A stretch of DNA of 64,000 nucleotides from Ancistrus triradiatus (GCA_025084515.1 JAJAGP010001499.1:62001-126000); one strand, 5' to 3'. Shown: positions 1 through 13,084, numbered from the stretch's first letter. Notes: generated by a model not told the origin, from the letters alone. Translations and numbers: made by a program.

Positions 1-817
1 TATCAGTGTAAAAGAAACCCCTCAGCCCTGCAACGGACTGGCATCCTATCTATGGCACGTTTACACCTACACAACCACCACTGCCACAACCCTGAGCAGG
101 AGAAACAGGGTCTGTTTTTCAAAACACATCCTGTAGATCTAAATACGATGTAAATACCACAACCGCATCATTGACTGAGTACATATTTAAGAGGCTATTT
201 AGTAACTGTAAGTATGTGGTTTGGGACGCAGCCTGTGTCTCATTAGTTCCTTGGAACCTCGGAGATTGCAGTTTATCTTTCTAGCGAGCATATCCATGAA
301 AGGAATCAGCATTTGCCATTGGTGTTCCGGTTAAATAACCATTGTTTTTCTGTCTTTCAAAAGCCGTGCATGATGGACCACTGGCTGAGACGTAAATGTG
401 AACTTTATTAATCAGAACACGCGAGTAAAACAAAGCTCTAAAGTAATGGTTTTTCAGATGTAGTTGCACAGTTGGGCTGTGGAGCCGACGTGAGTAACGT
501 TATGTCTGTATCAGACAAAACAATCAGAAACATAAGAGTTTCCTCTTTCGCTTGAGCTCGAGGCATTCCGAAGAACAAAATACACAAAAGACACAAGCTG
601 TAGGCACTTGAGCAAGCTGCGTCAAGTAGGCGTGGGAAATGAAGGCAAATGAATGCTGTTACACAGTACAAAATGTAAATACTTAATACATGTCACTTGT
701 AACAATTCTAGTGAAAATGGGATTTGTCGCTTTATTTTGTTTTGTTCAATAAGACGTGCAATTTTAATGAAGTACAATGCTTACAATAAATTATAGTGTG
801 GTTTGGACTCAAAAGAC
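1..817. other. intergenic, no gene seen
   Basis: No recognisable coding or repeat feature. Short overlapping ORFs on both strands look random. Confidence 0.6.
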
Positions 818-1226
818 GTCAGTATATCTCACCAACCTCACCAACCTCATCTGGTGGCAGAACGGATGCCCTTCCATGCATTTTACCTCGAAAAGCCACC
901 AACCACGCCTCTCGCCAACCATAAAATGTGGCCTGCCAGTAATGAAATTCTGCCCCGCTAAGCTGCCAGTAGGTGGCGCTTTCATCCTACTTTAAACTTA
1001 AATCGCCAGATGATGTACAGCCCCTGTCTGTTATCAGAGAAGTTATATAAGGTGGAGATTAGACACTGGTTGAATAGAGAGAGCAGAGGAAGGCGGCAAG
1101 TCTTGGCCCCTTTGTAGTGGCGGGATGCGCATGTGCAGTAGCCAGAATAACCTTAAAAAATCATATTTTTGTGTGTTATTTGAACCCAATAATGCAAGTT
1201 ATATAATATATATCATATATTTATTC

Positions 1227-1268
<42 letters not shown>

Positions 1269-1602
1269 TTTGTTGGAATAATCTATTAATTTAGAATCCT
1301 AAATATGTATTTAAAACATTCATTTCTATTCCAGTTTTGGATATACAGGTTTCTCCCCATTCAAAGAGATAGGAGTCTGGTCTTGTATGGCTGGAATCAC
1401 TGGGCTGTGCCGTTACCAAGATGGCGGTGGAGCGAACAGACTTATCTTCTAATTGATTTTGCTGTTGTTCATTGCAACTGGACTTCCTGCTCTTCACGTC
1501 ACAGAAAAAATCATCAATCACAGACTATTTTGTGTAAATGAATAGAAACTGTACATGTACCGAGGGTTGCTCAGTAAAACACACTGTCAGCATCAGGTAT
1601 GA
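818..1602 (+). repeat. promoter-like dispersed repeat, copy 1
   Basis: Homologous over nearly its full length to 26018-26790 (inverted). Shared features in order: GTTATATAAGG near 1043, TGCGCATGTGCA at 1126-1137, and AAGATGGCGG at 1418-1427. There are no coding features. An AT-rich TA run at 1235-1266 lies inside and is absent from copy 2. The superfamily is unknown to me; an LTR or LINE promoter is possible. Confidence 0.7.
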
Positions 1603-2551
1603 ATGTCTATTTTTTTGTAATCTCGCCACTGCAGGAAAAGTTTGAGAACCACTAGATTCTCCAAACAAGCATCAGCATCCTGCAAGCTGTTCACACCCTG
1701 CCACAGGTTGCTTTGAGAGGAACTGGACACTGCAGCCTTGGACGCCGACCTCAGACTGACCGCATGTTTTCAATCCAAGCATTCCAGACACCCTGTGAAA
1801 CTAACTTGAAGCAACACAGGATGAACTTTAAGATAGCAGATTATTCCCGAGGGACTATTTGTTGTACATGGACAGGGGTGTGTAACTGATTTGAGAGCTT
1901 AGGGTCATGAGCGCTTACTGTGGTTAAACTGCTTAAGCTCTGTACCACATGTGAGCTGCACTGCTGGTGTTTATATGGTGCACAAACACTGTTTTCACAG
2001 TATTTGCCCTTCATTTTGATAATATGTGTGGAGTACCTTTAACAAGGCTACACCTCTAGCCCAATTGTTCAGTTGCGGCACCGGACTTGAGAAACACTTT
2101 ATAATTTAGCTCGCATTCCAAACTAACGCGGCTAACGAGAGCGGTGTTCTCTGTGGCTTGACATAGCAGGTGATGAAGTGATGGCTTTGGAGTGAAATGT
2201 GACTCAGATCTCCTTATGAGGACCTTTTGATGCAAACAGTTTCCTTCAGAGCAAAGCAGACATCTACCAGATGTCCAGTTCAAATAAATCAAAAGGGTGT
2301 GGGTAATTCTTTGTGTGTTCGTATTTATGTAACAGAATGTTTGCACGGGTAAGTAAAGCCAAAATATGTGAAATAAGAGCTATAAATAATCTAGCCCTTT
2401 GAAGGTGATTAAAGCCACATATCGCGTATTCGGCGTCACAACAGGCAACGCACTGAAAGTGATTCAATCAAGACCTACACGTACAAGTGATGCACTTGAA
2501 CATAAGGTCAGGGTGTTTTAGAGAGTGCTCCATGTGTCACTGCGTCCCAAT

Positions 2552-2602
2552 TACCATTACATTTACAGCATATAGCAGACGCCCTTACGCAGAGTGACTA
2601 AG
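2552..2602 (-). repeat. SINE tail fragment
   Basis: TTACATTTACAGCATATAGC and GACGCCCTTACGCAGAGTGA match the reverse of the SINE 3' end. Similar tail pieces lie at 29733-29770 and 35252-35297 in plus orientation. Confidence 0.5.
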
Positions 2603-2862
2603 CACTGACACAGTCTTATAAGATACAGTCCCAGTAAATGAAGGGCCAATAGTGCAGTATGGCTTCACCACCACCACTGCTAATTTATCATAACATTTTA
2701 TAGTACGTTCCTCGGGAAGATAATGAGCAAAAGGCAGGATTCTAAAAGTTAAACACGCAAGGTGACAATTTTTTTGGTCCAGGGAGCTAACATATTCAGT
2801 TTGCCTTGACCCTAATTTTGCCAAAAAATGGCAATGCTTGTCCCATTTCTCCTCTCTCTTCT

Positions 2863-4128
2863 GTTTGTGAACCCTTTAGAAGTTTCTATATTTCTGCATA
2901 AATATGACCTAAAACATCATAAGATTTTCACACAAGTCCTAAACGTAGATAAAGAGAACCCAGTTACACAAATGAGACAAAAAATATTAGACTTGGTCAT
3001 TTATTTATTGAGGAAAATGATCCCAATATTACATATTAGTGAGTGGCAAAAAGTATGTGAACCTTTGCTGTCAGTATCTGGTGTGTGACCCCCCTGTGCA
3101 GCAATAACTGCAGCTAAAAACGTTTTCCTGTAGCTGTTGATCAGTCCTGCACACCGGCTTGGAGGAATTTTAGCCCATTCCTCCGTACAGAACAGCTTTC
3201 AGCTCTGGGATGTTGGTGGGGGGTTTCCTCACATTAGCTGCTCGCTTCAGGTCCTTCCACAACATTTCCATTGGATTAAGGTCAGGACTTTGACTTGGCC
3301 ATTCCAAAACATGAACTTTATTCTTCTGTAACCATTCTTTGGTAGAACGGCTTTGTGTGCTTAGGGTCGTTTGTCTTGCTGCATGACCCACCCTTCTCTT
3401 GAGATTCAGTTCATGGACAGATGTCCTGATATTTTCCTTTAGAATTCTCTGATATCATTCAGAATTCATTGTTCCATCAATGATGGGCAAGCCGTCCTGC
3501 CCACCAGATGCACAAAACACAGGCCCAAAACCATGATACTACCACCACCATGTTTCACAGATGGGATAAGGTTCTCATGCTGGAATGCAGTGTTTTCCTT
3601 TCTCCAAACATAACGCTTTTCTTTTAAACCAAAAAGTTCTATTTTGGTCTCATCCATCCACAAAAACATTCTTCCAATAGTCTTCTGGCTCGTCCACGTG
3701 ATCTTTAGCAAACTGCAGACGAGCAGCAATGTTCTTTTTGGAGAGCAGTGGCTTTCTCCTTGCAACCCTGCCATGCACACCATTGTTGTTCAGTGTTCTT
3801 CTGATGGTGGACTCATGAACATTAACATTAGCCAATGTGAGAGAGGCCTTCAGTTGCTTAGAAGTTACCCTGGGGTCCTTTGTGACCTCACCAACTATTA
3901 CACTGGTAATCCTAGAGGTTCACATACTTTTGTCACTCACTAATATGTAATATTGGATCATTTTCCTCAATAAATAAATGACCAAGTATAATATTTTTGT
4001 CTCATTTGTTTAACTGGGTTCTCTTTATCTACTTTTAGGACTTGTGTGAAAATCTGATGATGTTTTAGGTCATATTTAGCAGAAATATAGAAAATTCTAA
4101 AGGGTTCACAAACTTTCAAGCAGCACTG
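2863..4128 (-). mobile_element. Tc1-A element, copy 1 (minus, transposase 5' part deleted)
   Basis: Tc1/mariner DNA transposon with long inverted repeats of about 200 bp. The right end is complete (GCACTG before a TA). The left end lacks about the first 16 bases. Transposase is read on the minus strand in broken frames: STIRRTLNNNGVHGRVARRK, the catalytic-region block DETKIELFGLKEKRYVWRKE, VKHGGGSIMV, SQSPDLNPMEMLWKDLKRA. The N-terminal helix-turn-helix half is missing: the sequence jumps from the EV-KDP region straight to the right inverted repeat near 3903. Several frameshifts; inactive. Confidence 0.92.
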
Positions 4129-4489
4129 TAAGTAGGAACTACGCTACGATCTGTTTTGTGCACGGACTTTCTCTGCTAAACGTTCGTACAATTTAAAGGT
4201 TGTTTACTTGCAATGAACAAATACACTGATCCATCCTGAGGTAATCAATAGAGTTTAGCGTTTACAAAATAGCACGTGTGAAGAACACTAAAAGTTCTGA
4301 ACTGAATTGAAATTGAAATTTATACTGAACTGTGAGCAAAAAGGTTTTGTCCTGCCTATTTAATATACACTGCTATAATTATTTAAATTTTTTTAATGAG
4401 GCAGGTACTCTAGACATATGCAGCTGCTTATTCAACTATGTTAGTCAAATAGTGTCAGTGTCTCACTATACAGTGTTGCTGCTTCTCTG

Positions 4490-4655
4490 CTGTCAGCGTG
4501 GTTGCCTCACAGCTCCAGTGTCCCTGGTTCGATCCTGACCTGTGTAGAGTTTGCATGTCCTCCCCATGTCCATGTGGGTTTACTCCAGGTGCGCCGGTTT
4601 CCTCCCACAGTCCAAAGACATGCATTAGATTAATTGATTATGCTACATAAGCCCG
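4490..4655 (+). mobile_element. DANA/V-type SINE
   Basis: tRNA-like head with B box GGTTCGATCC at 4526, then the conserved body TAGAGTTTGCATGTCCTCCC, CGGTTTCCTCCCACAGTCC and ACATGCATTAG. Confidence 0.75.
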
Positions 4656-6807
4656 ATCTGATTATATATGTATGACTAGTTTCAAAGTAACTTTATGTAT
4701 CGAGGTAACCTCGTGGGTTGTCGATAAATCTGTGGTCACTTCACATTTCTAAGTCCTTTCGGTTGAAACTGCTTCAAGGTCCAAACTCTTAATCTTTAAG
4801 TTTCACACACATTAAGCTCGATGCTGAATCAGCAACCCTAAATGGAATTCAAAATGGGATTCAAGTGGAATTCAATATAAAATGTGCTGGATTGACCGAC
4901 CAAGCCCACACACCCTCAGCATTAAGAGATAAAAGGCTGGCACAAGGGCTCTATTGAGGTCTCTCTCTGAATTTGCCTCTCTCTGATCCATTGGTCCTGT
5001 TTGGTATTCACAATAGCACTTAATCCACCTCAGGAAGTCCAAAGATCTTCCTCAGGAAATAGAAACTAAAGTCTGGTTTTGTGTAATGTTGTTCTGCTAT
5101 ACAATCAGTGAAAGCATTGAGGCGGTTGATGGACAGGAGGCGGATGTGACTACGTCTGAGGGAATATGATGGAGGCAGAAGATGAATAAGAAATAAGAAA
5201 ACATAAAGAGGCTTTAAGCTCTTGTTCTGGAAGAAAAAATAATCACCATACATGCTAGTTACAGGTAAGTCATTGGTGACATTGGGTACAATATGAAGCT
5301 GCTGTATTTGATAAACAAACAGTCAAGCCAAACAATAGCTTATCTAAATGATGTCGATCATCTAAAAGGGTTATGATGCAGAGCCTGATCAGCTGTGGAC
5401 CTTATGTTAAAAGAATAAGCCTAATCTCTAACCCTTCACGCTTAGTGTATGCATTGCCTGTGTCATTTCGACACAATTTCCTGCACTGGGAACAGACCAG
5501 AAAATTTGCTTACTGGTGGAAGTCTAAGGGTAATTGTTGAAGTCTGCCAATAACATGAGATTTTAAACGAGACCGCTATGAGATAATGTCTTTCCAAAAG
5601 CTGTTTTTGTGTAGTTTTACGTTTGAACGCTGGAGCCATGCAGTAAAAACTAATTCTGATTACGTATTCTTTTCCTGAGTATCCCATGTGTGGTCAGAAG
5701 CACTCAACTACAAAGGGCTATGTCTGAATGCATTTCTGACAGACGATTTAGAGCTTCATTTATAAATACAACTGCCAGAGCAAATAAAAATGTCCTACTT
5801 GTGACACATTAGCATTTATTAAACGCACAAACAACTTCACACAGACCTCTACTACATTACAATTCATAGCAACAGGTTTTATGCTATTTTTAACAGCCCA
5901 GTCGCATTTAAACCACATATGCGATAGAAATACATTAGTTAAAATGCTCTTAAATATGAAATGATAGGATTTGATATGATATGGACAGTAGCTGACTGGA
6001 ACAAAACTAAAATGAATGTTAAAATGAACGGATATTCCAAAAATATTCACTCACACATGTCACTTTCTCTCGCCCACCCAAGTTTAAACACAGACGTGTG
6101 TCTAATCAAGTCCTACATAAGAACTTCACGTCATAGCAGGATTTCCCACCAAGACAAAGCACACAATGTGAGAAAATGACGTTCACATTAAGAATGACTC
6201 GCACTCACACAGAGGTAAACGTATACACACAGCCTGACATGCATGCACAGACATACACATGTATTATGCATCTCAACTCTACCTGTAGTTTATGGCTCAG
6301 GTGGTGTGTAGGCAAAGAGAGAGAGGAAACACTCCAGCAAAATTATCTGTCACTGCTCACAGCACAGCCATTTAAGTAACAATCCAAACGGAGCATGAGG
6401 AACCACAACCCACACAGGAGACGGAACAGTGAGACAGAGGTATAGAGAGAGAGAGAGAGAGAGAGAGAGCTCTCCATCTGCTGCCTCCTCTAGTAAATCA
6501 GCACAGGGCCACAGGGCAGCCAAGAGCAACTAAACACAGAGCAAACTGAAGTGAAGGAGGTGGAGAGATGAGAATAGGGGAGGAGATAAGAGGAGGGCAT
6601 GAAAGAAGCATGTATCAAAGGAAAGGCAGTCCAATTTGAATGCGTTATACCCAAGAGATTTGCTCAATTTGAGATCCATATACAGGTGAGTATATATAAC
6701 AGTTTATAGATCTTCATTCACAACAGTTTATCTTTATATACTTACATTTATTGCATATGGTGGACCTTTGTGAACAAATACTACACCGATGAGTTACACA
6801 TTAAATA
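4656..6807. other. intergenic, no gene seen
   Basis: A GA microsatellite at 6444-6469 followed by purine-rich sequence; otherwise nothing assignable. Confidence 0.6.
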
Positions 6808-6990
6808 TCATCCACATTTAGCAGACACCCTTATCTAGAGCGACATACAATTGATACAATCTTACAATCCAAACAATTGTAGGTAAGGGTCTTGCTCAAG
6901 ACCTAACAGTGGCAGCCTGGCAGTGGTGGGATTTGAACCCTGGACCTTCTGGTCTATAGTCTAGTACCTTAACTGCTAGGTTACCATTAA
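6808..6990 (-). mobile_element. tRNA-derived SINE, reverse
   Basis: Reverse complement of the same SINE: tail ACATTTAGCAGACACCC, body GTCTTGCTCAAGACC, B-box complement GGGATTTGAACCC. Both ends are recognisable. Confidence 0.8.
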
Positions 6991-7085
6991 TCACTATGTG
7001 TTACCACAATCCTATGATCCTGACCACTCATAGATTGAATAATGTGTAATATTGACATACAGCTGCATGTATTATGTATTATATA

Positions 7086-8089
7086 CTTGTGTGCTTAGGG
7101 TCGCTGTCTTGCTGCATGACCCACCTTCTCTTGAGATTCAGTTCATGGACAGATGTCCTGATATTTTCCTTTAGAATTCTCTGATATCATTCAGAATTCA
7201 TTGTTACATCAATGCTGGCAAGCCGTCCTGCCCAGATGCAGCAAAACAGGCCCAAACCATGACACTACCACCACCATGTTTCACAGATGGGATAAGGTTC
7301 TTATGCTGGAATGCAGCGTTTTTCCTTTCTCCAAACATAACGCTTTTCTTTTAAACTAAAAAAGTTCTATGTTGGTCTCATCCATCCACAAAAAACATTC
7401 TTTTTTCCAATAGCCTTCTGGCTCGTCCACGTGATCTTTAGCAAAACTGCAGACGAGCAGCAGCAACGTTCTTTTTGAGAGCAGTGGCTTTCTCCTTGTA
7501 ACCCTGCCATGCATACCATTGTTTGTTCAGTGTTCTCCTGATGGTGGACTCATGAACATTAACATTAGCCAATGTGAGAGAGACCTTCAGTTGCTTAGTG
7601 TCGACCACTCCTGGGGAGGGTAACAATGGTCTTGAATTTCCTCCATTTGTACACAATCTGTCTTGACAGTGGATTGTTGGAGTCCAAACTCTTTAGAGAT
7701 GGTTTTGTAACCTTTTCCAGCCTGATGAGCATCAACAACTCTTTGTCTGAGCTCCTCAGAAATCTCCTTTGTTCGTACCATGATACACTTCCACAAACGT
7801 GTTGTGAAGAGCAGACTTTGATAGATCCCTGTTCTTTAAATAAAACAGGGTGCCCACTCACACCTGATTGTCCCAGTGATTGAAAACACCTGACTAATTT
7901 CACCTTCAAATTAACTGCTAATCCTAGAGGGTCACATACTTTTGCCACTCACTAATATGTAATATTGGATCATTTTCCTCAATAAATAAATGACCAAGTA
8001 TAATATTTTTGTCTCATTTGTTTAACTGGGTTCTCTGTACCTACTTTTAGGACTTGTGTAAAAGGTTCACAAACTTTCAAGCACCACTG
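7086..8089 (-). mobile_element. Tc1-A element, copy 2 (truncated, internally deleted)
   Basis: Same family as the 2863-4128 element. The left inverted repeat and the transposase C-terminus are absent; the copy begins inside the gene at the stretch encoding WVMQQD. N-terminal residues ARTKEISEELRQRVVDAHQAGKGYKTI are readable on the minus strand near 7640-7790, followed by a deletion of the linker region. The right inverted repeat reaches CCACTG/TA but has lost about 50 bp internally (near 8059). Inactive. Confidence 0.9.
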
Positions 8090-8364
8090 TACATGTACAA
8101 TTTGCACAATGCAGACAATTGCCTAGTGTCAGTCCTTTATATCATATTGCTTCTTACTCTTAACTTTGTGCATATTTCTAAAGAACAACTGTCTGTACTT
8201 ATTGATTAATGGATTGTAATTCACATAATCACAAAGTGACATTGAACTCTGATCAGCTGCCATGCAATATAAGTTGGCAGCATTGCATGATACAAGAGAC
8301 CAGATTTCTTCAAACTGATTCTTCTTGAAGTTTATCAATAAAACAAGAGTGAGGGCCAAAAACA

Positions 8365-8475
8365 GGCTAACAAATCTAAACAGTGCTAGGAGAGCTAACA
8401 TGGCTAAAGAACTAACAGAGCTAATAAGGCTAACAATGCTAAGGAGGCTAACAAAGACAACAGGTTAACTAAAGT
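8365..8475 (+). repeat. degenerate GCTAAC minisatellite
   Basis: Around ten copies of a 9-13 base motif (GCTAACAAR / GCTAATAAG / GCTAAGGAG) in direct tandem. Confidence 0.6.
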
Positions 8476-8756
8476 AGTACGAGGCAAGAACAAACATTCC
8501 AGGACACAAAGCAATTAGGGACAAAGTGTGACAGAGCAACTCTTCACGAGGAGATACTGACACAGATGGTTATGTACTTTATATGCTAGAGGACAATAGG
8601 ATACTTAGAAGCAAGACAACTGTAAACAAAAAGGGACAAAGGCAGCCAGAAATGGGCATTTGGAGTAGGACAAGGATCAAAACAGGAAAGAGACAGACAT
8701 GTAGAAGTGACATTCTGCTTTAGAAGTAATGTGTGAATGTAAACAAAACTGACTAT

Positions 8757-9287
8757 ACAGTGTAAGATGTGTAACAGTACGGGATCATCCTTGTCGCATT
8801 TCTTGTTTTTTAATCCTCCATACATTGTCTATTGGGGACAGGTCAGGACTGCAGGCAGGCCAGGCCAGTATCTGTACTCTCTTCTTCTGTAGCCATGCCT
8901 TTGTAATGTGTGCAGCATGTGGTTTTGCATTGTCTTGTTAAAAAATGCATAGACGTCCCTGGAAAAGATGTCGTCTTGAAGGCAGCTTATGTTGCTCTAA
9001 AATCTATTTGTACTTTACTACGTGTAATGTACTTTTCTGCATTAATGCTGCCATCACATAAGCATAACAACCCAATACCACGACATCATTATGTAGCTTT
9101 TTTAATTCATTATTAGCTCTAAATTGCCCCGTCACGAGTTTTTTGGAATGTGTCGCAGGCCTGAAATACAGGAATAGATGATTATTAACAAATGAAGTTT
9201 ACCAGATAAACTTCATACTGTCTGCAATGAAATAAAAGTCAAGCATTTTCCATATTGTCCCAACTTTTTTTGATTTGGGGTTGTACC
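8757..9287 (-). mobile_element. fragment of DNA transposon with TTGGGAC-type terminus
   Basis: Read on the minus strand, the terminus begins near 9287 with ACAACCCCAAATC and AAAGTTGGGACA, a very common fish DNA-transposon end, and continues into internal sequence around 8810-9060. The same terminus occurs at 21676 in the other orientation. I recognise the repeat type but cannot name its superfamily with confidence. No usable ORF. Confidence 0.65.
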
Positions 9288-9659
9288 TTCAAATGCTATA
9301 TTTGGGTTTGCAAGTTTAAATGTTAAGGGTACCACAATAAATTTCAAGTTCAAGTTACTATTAATGGAGTTCAAATATAAAACGACATCATTCATCATGG
9401 TCACTATCTAACAGCTCATATTGAAGAAACGGAACAATAGTGAGTGAGGAACAACTGTTGCTAGAAAATTTCCGGAGCAGGCTTCCTGTAGATATATGGA
9501 TGGAAGTACAGTGTCAGTGCACACACACATAGGCACCCACACAACAAAACAAACAAAAGCAAACTTTGAAATAGTAACCAAGGACAATTAATACTACATC
9601 CTTCACATGACTTGGATTCCATTGTGTTTTAATAATAATGCAGCCATAGAATTCCTTGT

Positions 9660-9803
9660 GTGTGTATGTGCCTTGTTTTTCTATACTTGTGAGGACCAAA
9701 TGTCCAAACCGTTTTTCTGTTCCTCACTTCTTCTAACTGCTTTTTTTTTTTTTTTTTTTACAAAAATGGCAAGTTTTACCTGAAAAGCCAAAAGAGTCAA
9801 AAT
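9660..9803 (+). repeat. single unit of the GT-linked repeat
   Basis: GTATGTGCCTTG, ACTTGTGAGGACCAAATGTC, a 20-base T run and AAAATGGCAAG match the array at 53.2-54.3 kb. It directly abuts the left TA of the Tc1-B element. Confidence 0.6.
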
Positions 9804-9804
9804 A

Positions 9805-11382
9805 CAGTGGGGCAAAAAAGTATTTAGTCAGCCACTGATTGTGCAAGTTCTCCTCCTTAGAAAGATGAGAGAGGTCTGTCATTTTCATCATAGGTACACT
9901 TCAACTATGAGAGACAAAATGAGAGAAAAATCCAGGAAATCACATTGTAGAATTTTTAAAGAATTTAACTGTAAATAATGGTGGATGGTCAATAAAGTAT
10001 TTGGTCAATAAATTTGGTTCAACTTAATACTTTGTAACATAACCTTTGTTGGCAATGACAGAGGTCAAAACGTTTCCTTTAAGTCTTCACCAGGTTGGCA
10101 CACACTGTAGCTGGTATTTTGGCCCATTCCTCCATGCAGATCTCCTCTAGAGCAGTGATGTTTTGGGGCAACATGGACTTTCAACTCCCTCCACACATTT
10201 TCTATGGGGTTGAGGTCTGAAGACTGGCTAGGCTACTCCAGGACCCATTCCATCGTTGCCTGAGCGGTGTGTTTGGGATCATTGTCATGCTGGAAGACCC
10301 AGCCACGTTCCATCTTCAATGCTCTCACTGATGGAAGGAGGTTTTGGCTTAAAATCTCACGATACATGGCCCCGTTCATTCTTCCCTTAACACGGATCAG
10401 TCGTCCTGTCCCCTCTGCAGAAAAACAGCCCCAAAGCAAGATGTTTCCACCCCCATGCTTCACAGTAGGTATGGTGTTCTTGGGACGCAACTCAGCATTC
10501 TTCTTCCTCCAAACACGACAAGTTGAGTTTTTACCAAAAAGTTCTATTTTGGTTTCATCTGACCACATGATATTCTCCCAATCCTCTTCTGGATCATCCA
10601 TATGCTCTCTGACAAACTTCAGACGGGGCTGGGACATGTACTGGCTTAAGCAGGGGGACACGCCTGGCACTGCAGGATCTGAGTCCCTCTCGGCGTAGTG
10701 TGTTACTGATGGTAGCCTTTGTTACTTTGGTCCCAGCTCTCTGCAGGTCATTCATCAGGTCCCTCCGTGTAGTTCTGGGATTATTGCACACCGTTCTCAT
10801 GATCATTTTGACCCCACGGGAGGAGATCTTGCGTGGGGCCCCAGATCGAGGGAGATTATCAATGGTCTTGTATGTCTTCCATTTTCTTACAATTGCTCCC
10901 ACAGTTGATTTATTCACACCAACCTGCTTGCCTATTGTAGATTCACTCTTCCCAGCCTGGTGCAGGTCTACAATTTTCTTCCTGGTGTCCTTAAACAGCT
11001 CTTTGGTCTTGGCCATGGTTGAGTTTGGAGTCTGACTGTTTGAGGCTGTGGACAGGTGCCTGTTATACAGATAATGAGGTCAAACAGGTGCAATTAATAC
11101 AGGTATGTAGTGGAGGACAGAAGAGCTTCTTACAGAAGCTGTTACAGGTCTGTGAGAGCCAGAAATCTTGCTTGTTTGTGGGTGACCAAATACTTATTTT
11201 CCACCATGGTTTACAATTAAGTTCTTTAAAAATCCTACAATGTGATTTCCTGGATTTTTTTTTCTCATTTTCTCTCTCATAGTTGAAGTGTAGCTATGAT
11301 GAAAATTACAGACCTCTCTTATCTTTCTAAGGAGGAGAACTTGCACAATCAGTGGCTGACTAAATACTTTTTTGCCCCACTG
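9805..11382 (-). mobile_element. Tc1-B element, near-complete
   Basis: 1578-bp Tc1/mariner element, distinct from Tc1-A. Both ends start CAGTGGGGCAAAAAAG, the inverted repeats are about 215 bp and differ at only a handful of positions, and TA flanks both ends (9803-9804 and 11383-11384). The transposase is on the minus strand and nearly full length. This is the best-preserved transposon in the window. Confidence 0.95.
10070..11016 (-). pseudogene. Tc1-B transposase, two visible lesions
   Basis: The start MAKTKELFKDTRKKIVDLHQ is at 11016. It encodes the paired HTH domain (VGVNKSTVGAIVRKWKTYKT, LPRSGAPRKI, RRDLMNDLQRAGTKVTKATI), then the DDE catalytic domain: MWSDETKIELFG with the first Asp, VKHGGG, FQHDNDPKHTA with the second Asp. 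A one-base insertion in a C run near 10636 shifts the frame between the two halves. Near 10230 a WVLEW-type motif ends in TAG instead of Trp. The DDE third acidic residue lies downstream of this stop, in the SxDLNPIE region that is still readable. Only two early lesions seen, plus possible later ones, so the copy is fairly young but not coding. Confidence 0.85.
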
Positions 11383-11384
11383 TA

Positions 11385-11783
11385 TATAGAGGAAATATTT
11401 TGTCAGAACCCTAACCCTATTTGACCACTGACAGCTGGGTAGACCTAACCTGCCAAATATATAACCTGCATATAACCAAGTTAGCTGCCTGGAAACTTAC
11501 AAGAGTCTGGCTTTTAAGTTGTTATACTTGTTCTGATTGGCTTGATGTTTTCCGGTCTTTCTCATTTCACCAAATATTTCATCAAAAGTTGCCAGAATGT
11601 GAGAAGTAACTGTTAAAAATCCTGTTTAGACTTTAAAATAGCTGAATCCTCCAAAACCAAGGAAACGGTTAAATTGTATTCTTAAACTGATGAGTAACAT
11701 TCGATGGTCATAACGATGACACAAGTATTAAACAAGGCCAGTTTACAGAAATGGCCATGAACTTTCCTGGTAGAGCACACATA

Positions 11784-11823
<40 letters not shown>

Positions 11824-13084
11824 GAGGGCTAGAAGACCTTCCATTAAGGTACATCCAGTGTATTATACAGGAAAGCCTCCAGGGTTTGCCATAGAAGACA
11901 CAAGGGACATCAAATGACACTACAGGGCTATTCGTGACAGCACGTTGAACATAAAAGGTGACCGCTTTCCTAATGGGCTGACATTTTCCATGAAAAAGTA
12001 AACGTTTGCATCCGACCTTTAAAAGGAAGAAGTGTTACTCAGCTTCATGTGTTTGATCTCTGACCCCACATCTATGTTCCTCGCATCCTGTTTTTTGCCA
12101 TAAGAGGGTGGTATTAGATGAGTCATGCACACAATTCAAATACAGACACAATACAGGCTTAATAATAACGGAAATCCAGTGACTAGCCAAGAAACCCATA
12201 ATGAAGTTTGAGTTTGTGTTGTTTGTTCCACATACTGTTTGGTCTTTCTTCCAAAGCAGATGCTTTGGAAGAGGAGTGAAGGAGGCCATCTATATCAAAT
12301 TAAAACAGCCATCGTGGAACAGAGGAGGTAGTTTATGACACCTATTATCAGCCACCTACAAAGCAGTACTGAGATCCCTTCCCAGGAGGTTTAACCCCCA
12401 TTTGAACCTCAACCCATGTGAGCCTAATGACTCACATGATGGCAGTGACTCTCAGGACCACCTCCAAGGTGACAGCCTCACTAGAGTTTAAATACCTGTG
12501 GCTCGCCATCAGCTTCTAGAACTGAAGTCTTTTGGATAAAAAGTGAAATATCTTTAAAAACCAAGAAGAAGTCCAGTACCCAAACACCCAAGTCACACAC
12601 AGTCTGGCATGAAGGTTAAACTCAAGTTAAACTCATCAGTCTGATACCAAGCTGAAAATGAAAATAAACTGCATACAATTCCCCTTAAGCCTAAAGCAAT
12701 AGCCATTCTGCAAGACTGGGCACTGATATTTAATGACAAGGCCTGGCTCACAGTCAGTGCTCAATTTATTCCAAAAGAGTAGGTTGGAGTTAAGGTCAGT
12801 ATTCTCACAAATACTTGAACTGTTGCTGATTCCAGAGGCATCTCCTTGAGTAATGAAGAACTATAGGCGCTTTCACGTCAGACAGTTCTAAAGACTAATT
12901 TGGGAGGAACTACCCCTACATGTTCCATGCCTTTTTTGGTTTGCAGTCGAACCACCAGTAGCAAAAAAACTCACCAAGAAAGAGCTGTTGCGAATTAAAC
13001 TTTAAATGTGTGAATGTAATGATGATATATGTAAGTGATTACAGTATTAGTGAAAAGATAAGATTATTGGGGAGAACTGTACAA
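11385..13084. other. intergenic, no gene seen
   Basis: Contains a GT microsatellite at 11787-11821. No coding signal and no recognised repeat. Confidence 0.6.

Noticed and set aside
8129..8401. 90-codon minus ORF
   Set aside because: Ends in the GCTAAC minisatellite and shows no recognisable protein family.
10267..11035. Plus-strand ORFs of 143 and 111 codons
   Set aside because: Antisense to the Tc1-B transposase.
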